64,000 bases of DNA from NCBI GenBank assembly GCA_034509925.1, contig CM067529.1:8869501-8933500 (forward strand), read 5' to 3'. This document shows, one piece after another, positions 35,701-43,100 of the stretch. Origin of the DNA: Hirudinaria manillensis. Taxonomy: Eukaryota; Annelida; Clitellata; Hirudinida; Hirudinidae. A model generated the notes under the pieces. That model searched no databases, was not told the origin of the DNA, and saw only the letters and a program-made list of their open reading frames with translations. A program made the translations under genes and the position numbers. Numbering within the stretch: the first letter of the stretch is position 1; every line of letters begins with the position of its first letter.

Positions 35701-36258
35701 CCCGTATATATGGGCTGTTTTGAGATCATGAATCATGATATAAAAAAGACTTTGAATGACATGACTGTCGGGAAATGCCTTCAACAATGTGATACATATA
35801 TGTTTGCTTCTATTAAGGTATTATTCATCTGAAAATAACAAAATTTCGATTTACTACAATATTTATTTTACCAAAGAACAAAATGCTTCTGTAGAAAGGT
35901 AACGAATGTATTTGTTGGACTGGTTGGCAAGAAGGAATCAGACCAGGTCTTAATTGCACGCTAAAATGCAGCGGGAATTCAAATGAAATTTGTGGAGGAA
36001 AAGAACATTTTTCGGTTTATGAAAGTATGCTAAATATTTAATAGTTGTTAATATCAAGAAAAATTGATATTTCATTTTCTCACAGCCTGCAAGAAAGACA
36101 CGGTTGAAGCGAATAAGTGCTCTAAACTAATGAAATGTGCTGGATCATACGATCAGTACGGACTTTGTATAGGTGGTTGTAAAGAAGGATTTCAGGGTGA
36201 TTACTGTTTTGAAAGAGGTAGTTCATTTTCGATTTTACGCAACCTCTGCGCGTTATAA
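17792..36258 (+). CDS. F5/8C (fucolectin-like) - WSC - WSC - EGF-like protein, partial gene with a 15-kb intron
   Basis: Seven exons join in frame with matching phases: 17792-17980, 33337-33555, 33650-33768, 33849-33978, 35687-35817, 35895-36024 and 36086-36217. The first two form an F5/8C or fucolectin-type lectin domain (FNVALQKDVKDCEGN...YYVLKGEC, then FQVQVSEDGNEYGLCSNFGG and SISEVEVHIIG). Exons 3-4 and 5-6 each form a WSC domain: RGCFKTFGDD...KECRRDCSKVFFGIK|NKQNCLC...NCGGSEAISVYL, and MGCFEI...KCLQQCDTYMFASIK|GNECIC...ICGGKEHFSVYE. Both WSC domains carry an intron at the same place (after IK). The last exon encodes a Cys-rich EGF-like module (CAGSYDQYGLCIGGCKEGFQGDYC). Such proteins are secreted or surface carbohydrate-binding receptors. 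The start and signal peptide are not found. If the donor at 36218 is not used, the frame ends at 36258. No membrane segment is seen. Confidence 0.85.
18010..18600. other. First part of the giant intron, no gene seen
   Basis: AT-rich intronic sequence between the F5/8C exon and the first R2-clade element. Nothing recognisable. Confidence 0.45.
18604..21890 (-). mobile_element. R2-clade non-LTR retrotransposon, copy A (near full length, degraded)
   Basis: Read from 21890 down, the order is that of R2 elements. First comes an N-terminal C2H2 zinc finger (C..C, then F....GLKLHQNQKH). A Myb-like segment follows (WSAEELNMLAEIELELI). The RT has DSAPGLDRI, EFRPITVGPIM, FIDVAKAFDSVSHHS, RRGVRQGDPMSPMLFN and an intact FADD box. 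The C-terminal Cys-His motif is CDAGCGVTESLGHIMQNCH and the remainder of a restriction-like endonuclease includes FHAFKVEKYDKPDI. The reading frame is broken many times (about 21600, 21178, 20770, 20200, 19535). A 5-bp duplication interrupts the zinc finger near 21860. The 3' UTR is only about 60 bp, ends in a GC-rich box and an A-run at about 18611-18604, and has no 28S rDNA next to it. Part of the endonuclease is deleted. Confidence 0.9.
21891..22489 (-). other. Probable 5' UTR of R2 copy A, adjoining the 3' end of copy B
   Basis: Sequence between the zinc-finger start of copy A and the A-run of copy B. It has no open frame. A GC-richer patch (22240-22270, CTCGCTCGCTCGAACC) and the lack of any rDNA match are all that can be seen. 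Its position suggests the 5' untranslated leader of copy A plus a short spacer. Confidence 0.4.
22490..22974 (-). mobile_element. R2-clade element, copy B (3' end only)
   Basis: Close relative of the 3' end of copy A: HHRHDALVRILTATLQKRGY, then LEPRIPTANGLRIHDLCAW and FHAFKVDKYDKPHI. It keeps a 99-bp stretch (22800-22898) that copy A lacks. This stretch carries the conserved endonuclease core, with HD in place of the family's PD. One extra T near 22550 shifts the frame past the stop seen in copy A, so the frame runs into the A-run. The 3' box and A-run (22490-22500) match copy A. The 5' edge, near 22974, abuts copia sequence directly, as expected for a 5'-truncated insertion made by target-primed reverse transcription. 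It lies in the same orientation as copy A, about 600 bp away. Confidence 0.87.
26399..26412 (-). other. Copia primer-binding site (initiator Met tRNA type)
   Basis: On the minus strand the sequence GGTTATGGGTCCAG follows the end of the LTR (CGACA). Drosophila copia uses a very similar internal site complementary to a half-molecule of initiator tRNA-Met. The LTR end would be at 26413. Confidence 0.65.
26413..26530 (-). repeat. Partial 5' LTR of the copia element
   Basis: Begins (plus strand) with TGTCG at 26413, which is the expected end of the LTR next to the primer site. Only about 120 bp separate it from R2-clade sequence that starts by about 26540. The outer LTR boundary is therefore lost or overwritten. 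Confidence 0.5.
26540..28413 (+). mobile_element. R2-clade element, copy C, 5' part (interrupted by Tc1)
   Basis: Plus-strand relative of copy A starting in the linker before RT (KHKNSTVLTEEF...ELIEYWEQVFS). RT blocks are ATNPSEFRPISVSPIIGRLF, KAFRQGDGLADN, TFVDVSKAFDSVSNQS, GRGVKQGDPMSPTLFNAVID and FTDDLL (FADD changed to FTDD). The C-terminal Cys-His motif CTAGCRTEESLGHFIQRCH ends at about 28400. Frames shift several times between 26710 and 27850. At 28414 a Tc1-type end (TA, then CAGTGCGCG) cuts the element inside the codons following the His-Cys motif. The 3' part of R2 sequence resumes near 30005. Confidence 0.88.
28416..29760 (-). mobile_element. Tc1-like DNA transposon, DD34E, near-intact transposase
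   Basis: Transposase frames 29691-29167 and 29145-28720 (minus) make a protein of about 320 residues. The N-terminal paired-type helix-turn-helix reads LNDIERGQILAFKDLNLS...ISRRMNRSRNVISRFL, and the GRPKKLDERQ linker follows. The catalytic triad is VIFSDEKKF, FQRDNAPLY and SPDLNPIENVW. There are 34 residues between the second Asp and the Glu, which is the Tc1 spacing. The only frame break is at an A7/T7 run near 29165. A run of 15 C at 29077-29091 encodes five glycines in frame. The left end (28416, CAGTGCGCGTCATAAAG, preceded by TA) looks like a Tc1 inverted repeat. A matching right repeat was not found and the right limit is approximate. Confidence 0.93.
29761..29987. other. Unassigned DNA between Tc1 and R2 fragment
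   Basis: Contains ACGGAAGAGACCCCACGCTC and other sequence with no clear homology within the window. It should include the lost right end of the Tc1 element or other inserted DNA. Confidence 0.35.
29988..30004 (+). repeat. Telomere-like TTAGGG pair at an R2 junction
   Basis: GGGTTAGGGTTAGGGG: two TTAGGG units and a partial third lie exactly where R2-coding sequence resumes (GFTTSIDPRIPT). It may be chance, or a filler added during repair or insertion. Confidence 0.55.
30005..30400 (+). mobile_element. R2-clade element, 3' part (copy C continued, or separate insert)
   Basis: Encodes the endonuclease region: IDPRIPTIEGTKISDLRAW, then KIHASKVAKYDIPGIHQWMK, aligned residue for residue with copy B (PRIPTANGLRIHDLCAW, FHAFKVDKYDKPHIHTWMK). 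The catalytic-position motif is SD here. A stop at 30246 is followed by weaker C-terminal similarity up to about 30390. It fits as the downstream half of copy C, separated from it by the Tc1 insertion. The piece between (about 25 codons of R2) is missing. Confidence 0.8.
30440..31960 (+). mobile_element. R2-clade element, copy D (RT to endonuclease)
   Basis: Starts in the RT (SVQIKIGGKLSHDIPVN, then RQGDP). A frameshift follows and then 30641-31126: MSPLLFNAVIGMAEVD...FAYDLILLSSTD. Here the catalytic FADD box reads FAYD, so the enzyme would be inactive. The C-terminal part 31417-31881 has IQCIKVRAAVLPSNIR, CDCGCGAFECLVQVC, and the endonuclease core EPRINVEGNLRIPDFAAW with the canonical PD kept. 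It is more diverged from copies A and B than these are from each other, so the family has more than one lineage here. The 5' end (zinc finger, Myb) is absent. Confidence 0.87.
31961..32480. other. Unassigned part of the giant intron
   Basis: A plus-strand frame at 32017-32259 codes for a Lys/Asn/Thr-rich polypeptide without recognisable domain. It may be leftover R2 5' or 3' sequence. Nothing else is visible. Confidence 0.35.
32490..32720 (+). mobile_element. R2-clade element, copy F (small degraded RT scrap)
   Basis: Broken frames give QPGQDGFSKYHLKEF and LAAHMSL, then RGVRHGDPMSPM. These match APGLDRI, FAVHMTLW and RGVRQGDPMSPM of copy A in order, but with large deletions between them. Confidence 0.6.
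34008..35380. mobile_element. piggyBac-type non-autonomous element (TTAA target site)
   Basis: Flanked by TTAA at 34004-34007 and 35381-35384. The ends are a 16-bp perfect inverted repeat, CCCTTGGATGCCCAAG at 34008-34023 and its complement at 35365-35380. A near-palindrome GGGGTACA..TGTACCCC lies just inside each end, followed by CAACG on the left and preceded by CGTTG on the right. TTAA duplication with CCC..GGG ends is the piggyBac signature. No transposase frame remains in the 1373 bp. It sits 26 bp after the 5' splice site that follows the first WSC domain of the host gene. The interior shares a dispersed repeat with 14.8-16.4 kb. Confidence 0.87.
34505..35260 (+). repeat. Dispersed repeat, copy inside the piggyBac-type element
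   Basis: Matches 14797-15372 and 16275-16380 on the same strand, including GGCGTTCAATGCTTTAAAGC, CTCCCACAATGGATGCAG and ATCCGGCCCTTGCAGGTCTC. The central GC-rich termini (CCGGGCC..., ATCCGGCCCTTGCAGGTC) look like those of a small hAT-type element nested in it. An inverted relative lies at 52.45-52.77 kb and a short one at 38.2 kb. Confidence 0.75.
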
Positions 36259-36259
36259 A

Positions 36260-37250
36260 CGTATTCGTGCTGTAGACAAATTAATTTTCATCACCAAAAG
36301 TTAAAAAAAAATTATTAGGGCTTTTTTTATTCAGTTTCTTGCAAAAGTTAAATCTCTTTGTTTTCTTTCATCATAAACTGTAAAAGTAGAGATTATAAAA
36401 GCATATTAGATTAGCATACATAATTAACAATGATAATAACTTCATTCTAATCATTCACCCCTGACTCCACTTGTATCTTGTAAATTATTATGCGTGAAAT
36501 TTGAATTTGTCCAATGTTGACGTGGTAGCAAGTGCAATATTTAAAAAAGAAGTATGAAGTCCACAATGGAGTATACCATTAACACACCATATACCATAGA
36601 TAGACTCCTGGCTAATCACAAAACATAAGTTATCATGTCATGAATACTAATTTTAATGTTACTTTTATTTTATAAGTTTATTTAAAAAAGGAGTGTCCCT
36701 AAACATTACCAAAACAACGACATCAGATTGTTCTACACTCTAGGGTGCCAATAAAATGTATGGCGAAAATTAAAGAACGACTTTTTGATGTTCTAACCCA
36801 TGAAAAGTGTTCCATTTAACGAAAAAATATTACAGGGGAAATTTCACTAAAAAAAATTATTATTTAATACTTAATGATTTGACGGTTTTAACGGTTTTTG
36901 TATTTAAAAAAAAACTTGACCGTGCTCAAGTCAGTGACTGAAATGCCAGTTTGGTATAACCGTCGGATTCACACTTCCTATTATACATAGCCCCTCCCTC
37001 TAACAAAATTAAATATTTAGTCCCGCCCACCAAAAATAAAAATAGAAAAATATATTCTAAAAATATCAAATTTAATCAAAAATTTTCAGAAATAATTTAA
37101 ACAAAATTTTTAAACAAATAAATAAATCTGTTGGTATTAAGCGCCGCCACTGGAATTCCGCGAGATAAGATTCTATGAGGTCAGGATTTGTCCGCAAATC
37201 TCCATAAATTATCCGCCGAATGTATGTGTATGCCATTGGCGCTCACAAAC
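36260..37250. other. Non-coding stretch after the WSC gene
   Basis: AT-rich; no exon could be linked to the last WSC/EGF exon in phase. A further exon of that gene could exist here but is not visible. Confidence 0.4.
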
Positions 37251-37253
37251 TCG

Positions 37254-37289
37254 ACCCTAATCCCTAAGCCCTAACCTTAACCCTAACTT
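37254..37289 (-). repeat. Degenerate interstitial telomere-like array
   Basis: Five tandem, partly diverged units of the CCCTAA type in about 36 bp (CCCTAATCCCTAAGCCCTAA and on). Read on the minus strand it is TTAGGG-like, the telomere repeat of most animals other than insects. Confidence 0.7.
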
Positions 37290-37654
37290 GCTTTGACATT
37301 TTTTCGAATATATTTGTATTTTGGTGACTAAATATTTAAATTTTAATAAGGGGGAACGGATAGGTTAGCTACGTATTGTAATAACCCGGGGTCCTCAAAC
37401 TAATTATGGTAGGTCAGGTTTATTGAAAGTATTCGGATGGCTTGGAAGATATTCAAGGCCCTATTGCCTAAGTCTTTGCAGCTGCTAATTCTCCCTTCCT
37501 TGCCCCGTTTCCCGATTTGCTGAGCTGCATAATCAGACCTAACCGAAGACTCTATATAGTAGCCCTAATTTTATATCGCCATATAATTTTAAATAATTCT
37601 TTGGGTCATATAATTTTAGGGTTATAATAGGGGGATGAATCCGTCTGTTATACC

Positions 37655-37920
37655 GCCACTTTCATCCTGGCATCTGTTATCAACGCTCTGGGCCAGGATC
37701 CATCTCAGCTCGTGTTGAACAAAGAGTCGGTGAAGCAAGCAGGAACATAAAATAGCGAAATAACTGCCCGCTGGATAAAGGAATATTCAATAATAGAATG
37801 GCCTATTGATCATGCATTGGGACACTAAGTTGTTGCCTCCTATAACTGGCAAAAATAATGTAGACCGTCTTGCGGTCATAGTATCTGGATGTGCTGTAAT
37901 GAAATTATTTGGAGTTTAGG
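37655..37920 (+). pseudogene. Transposase-like relic with HWD and VDRLAVIVSG motifs
   Basis: Two broken frames read TATFILASVINALGQDPSQ, then LVLNKESVKQAG, and after a frameshift LIMHWDTKLLPP followed by ITGKNNVDRLAVIVSGCA. The pattern HWDGKLLP..TG...VDRLP(V/I)L(V/I)SG belongs to a widespread family of uncharacterised, transposon-borne proteins in arthropod and cnidarian genomes that I recall. I do not know an accepted superfamily name for it. Stops and a frameshift make it inactive. It lies between the 34-bp inverted repeats of the 2.6-kb element. Confidence 0.6.
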
Positions 37921-38213
37921 GTACCTAGGTGATGTTCTTGTATTTTTTGATGATGGAATCTCTGCGACAGAAAAAAAATGGGATGACAGCTCAAAGGCTG
38001 GCAACGACAACCATGTACCTCGAGCCAATCCGGATGAAAGCAATGCTAAAGAATCCCATAATGCCTCGGTTGAAACTGTCGCATTTGATTTCCTCAAACG
38101 TCAAAATGTTTTCTGAGGCAATGCAGATTAAAACAGATTTTTTAGATTAGAAGTTCCATTATCATCATATCACAGTCACTGATATGCATTGGAACCAGGA
38201 AACTTCAGTCTGC

Positions 38214-38346
38214 ATTAAAGACCTGCAAGGGTTAAATTTTTTTGTCCAAGCCCGGCCCGGCTCTCAGATTTATCATGTTTTTAAAACGGTAAGTGTGTAT
38301 ATTTAGCGGGCCGGGCTTGGATAAAAAAATCGGCTCTTGCAGGTCT
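38214..38346. mobile_element. Short hAT-like MITE
   Basis: About 130 bp with ends AGACCTGCAAGGG... and ...CTCTTGCAGGTCT. The subterminal GC-rich motifs TTGTCCAAGCCCGGCCCGG and CGGGCCGGGCTTGGATAAAA are inverted. The terminus matches the GC-rich ends seen at 34.9 and 15.2 kb. No target duplication was recognised. Confidence 0.65.
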
Positions 38347-40127
38347 AGTTTCTATATATGTGAATGCTTAGAATAAACTCGAGTGCTGTGTGCACAGGTA
38401 AAGCCACAACTTTATGATTTTATTATTTTAATAAAGCATTTTTAAGATAAAAAAAATAATGAGAAATTACTGTTACAAGTAATCATTTATTTCATTTAGT
38501 ACCAGTCAGTGTTGGAAACGAACCAGAACTGATTCGTTTTAAATATTGGATGACATTGGCTATTCTTCATTATTCGGTAGGTTGAATAACTGGTCATATG
38601 CTGTTAAAGATTCAATATAGAAATTTTAAAAATATTAGCTGATGTTTTACTGACATCGTCGTCATTAACGATATCATAAATTTCACATTATTGACTTGTT
38701 CTTAATTCTCTGAAACCATTTATAGTAAGTTAGGTAATGGTAATTTAGTTACTTCGAAATAAATTGATTGATATTTGCTTTTAAGTGCTTTTAAGCATTT
38801 TTGTCGGTGCATTCCAGCTCCTACGCTTCACCTCACAAGACTAAAAATTTCGATGAACCTTCAGTTGAAATTAAGAAATAATGCCCTCAACTGGCACGGC
38901 AAAATAATACTAAAGGAATAGATGCTTATCGAGCACGCTATTTTTTTCTCTAAGATTTCAGCCTCAATTTCGAACTTTCATTTTATTTTAAAGCATAATT
39001 AATTTTATTGTCCTTAATTGTTTCAAATAAAAGGTAAGTGTTGCCTTCCGAGTTTTAAATAGTTATTACAGAGGTTTATCAGAAATTCGAACTACAATAA
39101 TCGCTCAAAAATAAGGGAATTCCAGAATACAGATCCACAATCTCACATGCAACGTAGTGCAAACATCAAATCAAGAAGAGGTAATGCTTCCAGTGAATAT
39201 TTAAGTAATTCCCACTCCATCCCCATCACTTACACTGCTCTTGTTTAGATTTGTTCACTTCTTATTAACAGTCTAGTCAGTTTGGATATTAAACCTACTA
39301 GGAGTAAACATAAACTAGACGGAACTATACACGGGCAGAGCGAAACATAAGATCAACGTTTACAAATATAGTATGCGTGAATGTGTAGACGCCGATGTCG
39401 GGGGCATCCGTTTTTTTCAGAAAGAACCAAGAGATACTTTTATTCCTGAAAAGTCAATGTTTTCAAGCTGGATAACTTAATTTAGAACCTTCAAAGTTTC
39501 AAATCTGTAAGGCACCTCCAATCCAATATAAATCTGATTCCTCAAAATCATAGATACGAAGTCCACCGTGCACTTCACGTCTCCTCTACTGATGAGGTCA
39601 GTCGTGAGGAATCCTCACCACATGGGTCACGTCGATTTAATGTGATTCATTGCATCAAAAATTAAAATACTGTTGGATCCCTGGATCCAGATAATTGAAG
39701 AATAATTAAAATTATATTGCTGATTAATTAATTTAGTAATTAATTAAATAGAGTGGCAATATAATTTGAGAATTAATTAATGGGTACTATTCAGAGTCTT
39801 TGGTTATGAAGCTCGACAAATAGATCTATCTCAAAAAGCAGAGCAAGAGTAATAGAAACAGCAGATTCCAATTCTTAGACAATTGAGCATTCTACATCTT
39901 CCAAGCCATCAGAACACTTTCAATAAAGCTGACATTCTATAATTAGTTTGAGGATCCCGGGTTATTACAATACATATCAGAGCAGTTTCAAATAAAACCA
40001 ACCCCAGAGAGATTTGGATGACTTGTAAAAAGGACAAATTACAACTCTTTAATATCTTTATGTTCGCATTATCCGTAACAAGAAAGACGCAAAATAAATT
40101 GTCATTGAAAGCTAATCAAGGACAAAA

Positions 40128-43100
40128 CTAAAATCTAGAATGGGAAGGAGACTGACCCATCTTTGAACTTATGCTCTGGCAGTCATTAAATACTTTTTTA
40201 CTCAAACCACAGACCTTGGATTCAATATACATGGACTTAAGTTCTTTTGAGAGCCAATCTTTATCATTTTGATAGAAGACATTCTTCAGAAACTTATCTA
40301 CAAAGACAGATGATTCATAAAAAACATGCACATATGCACACACTTAATTGCAAATTAGTAGATGCAACTGACTTGGGGTGTTAGTCCTCTTGCGTAAATT
40401 TTTCCCAAAGAGTTGTAATGTTCTTGAAGGACTTGCTCCGGCCATCAATCTTACAGTTGCTTCGTGAGTAAATACCTGTCAAATCATAACTTTCCTCACG
40501 AGATACCTTAATTAAAATTCTGGCACAAACATAATGGTAAAAAAGGTAACCTTTGGCATGGCAGCTTTTAGGCTCCCAGCCAGTTTTCTTAGACTAAGAA
40601 GATCTTTCTGGAACTCAACTAGATCAGCTGATAAAATAGGCTTCATTGGAAGCTCTTCCTCATCACTGGACCTTTCACTTTTTTCTCTTTGCCATATTTC
40701 AGTTCTTGTAATCAGCAGCCAATCACAGATCAGCAATTGAAAGGCCTACATTAATGACAACTTATAAATTTTAGATTTCAAAGGTAACACAACAAAAACA
40801 GCCACATTTATTTTTTTATATGTAATAATAATTGGTGATTCTATTTAGCACCCCTACAACTATTTAAGACCCCTCAGTAGCAATGTGACCATTTATAAAA
40901 ACACTCCTCAGTGAAAGGAGCTCTTGGTAGCTCAGACTGAATTCCATTATTATTTTGCCAATATCACGCTTAAAGAAAATAACTCTAATCTAGAAAAATA
41001 ATATAACATTGAAAAACCAATTTAAAAGAACTATTCATATAATTATGATCTCATCACTCCTTGGTCACTCCAAAGAAAAATCCTTTGGTCATTTGGCAGT
41101 GGTACCCAACCAATGAGGTAATCCTTCTTAGCCAATATGCGCTTTGAAAATGTGCAAAAGTGAACAAGAGAACCTATATGCTGATAAATGATCTGCAATG
41201 CTGTTGTAGTGATAAATATGTAATCATCTTTGAATCCCTAATATGGGGGTCGGCAAACTTTTGATGACAATGTGCCAAATTTGTACTTCTAAATAATTAG
41301 ACATGCCAACAACTTCTTATTTTCATATTTTGGCAACTCAATCAGTAAGTAATCAAACATAAACACCAATGCTCCAAAGAGGTTACTAATTCTGTTGTAT
41401 TCAACTAAATCAAGATCAATAACGGTGTTATATACACTCTATAGATGTTTTAATCTATGTTGCAGATTTTGTTAATTTGTTGCAGTAATATTTTGATCTT
41501 CTAGTGAAAATCACTACAAGTGCCAAGTCTGGCATAGGTTGGCATATCCTTCTCTAGTGTATTTCCAAAAGTACTACATAACTGGATGTAGCAAAAAGGC
41601 AATTTGTACAAATATACCATAGATATACAATTAATACTAAAGGTAGCAAGTCAAGGCTTAAGAAGAAATCTTATCAGTAAACTATAGTCAGACTTTAATT
41701 AATAAACCAAGATGATGAATAGGACAATAATGGCAACACAAGTAGTGTTCAACACCTATCAACTATCCTAACCAGATTGTAAGGCAAGCTTGACACAATA
41801 TAGTTCCAGTGCTGCTAGGAAGTCTTATGCGACCAGAGGAAGAGCTACATAAGGTTACCAATTTATAATTTGAGAGTTGGCACATATGCATCGCTAATTA
41901 TCATTGACTCTTATATTATAAAAGCAAAGAAGCCAGCAGATGTCTATTGAAATTTGTTTTGGTTGCAATACAAAATGCAAGTAAAAAATGCTTTGGAAAA
42001 CACTAACAAATGTAAAAACGTATTTAACCCAATAATTGTTTCAATTTAATAAAATACTAAAATAAAAAAAAACCTCATCAGGGAACAACAATCGATTTAA
42101 CAAAAAAAAATACTAACAAGCAAAATCATGCTCTTGCTTGAATTGCATGAATCCATGCTTTCTCTAAGAAACTCTCCAGCTCTATTGCAGAGTTGTCTGC
42201 AATTCTGATAATTATGCGAATCAAGCAAGCAGTTCCTCCTTGCTTTGAAAGCCAAATAAATGCTCTTAATGAGAGGATCGCTGTAAATATTTACATTTGA
42301 TCAGGGATTTGATACACAGTGATTTGATATTAAAAATATGCCAAGATATCTAACCTGGAATCTTGAAAAAACATTGGCAATGAATCCAAAGTCGAATAGA
42401 ATCTTTCTGCATATTGATCTTCCTCATTTAACCAATGAGCAGCAACGGACAACAATGCACACCACCATTTTGATTTCTCATCTATGCCTATAACAAGCTA
42501 CTATAAAAGGCATGACCTTAACATATAAACACATACTTACCAATTTTATTAGAAATATATTCAAATTGACAAAAGCCAATTATTGGAAGTGTATTGAATC
42601 CTGCAGAATACTCCCTCAGCAAATTGATGAATTTCAATGTCTCAGCTGAATGGTGACTTACCCTTGATTAAAAAACTATTATTGTTCAATATGAATTCAA
42701 AGAGTCTATTATGTTTTTACCAATTATTTTCACAGTGATCAGCACAATTCTTTTTTTTATATCCTGGGGTAACAAGTGCCAAAACTGATTTCTCCAAAAG
42801 ATGCTCTCTAAACCCTTGCAGAACGTAGGCCAAGGGATCAACTTTTGAAAGAAAAAAATGTTTCAAGAAATAATATCCAAAATCTTCAGAGCAACATTCA
42901 ATTCTAGATTTATAATCAAAAGAAGTAATTCAAGGATTAATGATTTAAATTCAACCTTCATTAAGGCATGTACTGAAAATAGATTTGTTTTTCTGAACAT
43001 TCCAAGAAGCATCCACAAAATACCGGTGTCCTAAGGGATGATTGAGCCAGTTCAATGATACTGGGATAGCATCACAGCAGGTGAAACAGATGCTTCTGGC

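Larger units (their letters stand above)
37373..39973. mobile_element. 2.6-kb DNA transposon with 34-bp inverted repeats, family unassigned
   Basis: The 34 bp at 37373-37406 (starting GTATTGTAATAACCCGGG) recur inverted at 39940-39973 with one mismatch. The ends are compatible with a TA target duplication (TA|TTGTAATAACC...), but the palindromic context makes this uncertain. Between the ends lies a relic of a transposase-like protein (37655-37920), and a short hAT-like element is nested at 38.2 kb. The rest is AT-rich. The element lies between the WSC gene and the 3' end of the SREBP gene, 155 bp from the SREBP stop codon. Confidence 0.85.

Noticed and set aside
37889..38150. Three overlapping frames of about 70 codons
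   Set aside because: They lie in the transposase relic region in frames other than the recognisable one and show no motif.
38500..38580. Apparent in-phase exon (VPVSVGNEPELIRFKYWMTL...) after the WSC/EGF exons
   Set aside because: Phase and splice sites fit the WSC gene, but it lies inside the 2.6-kb TIR transposon, so chance or transposon origin is more likely.
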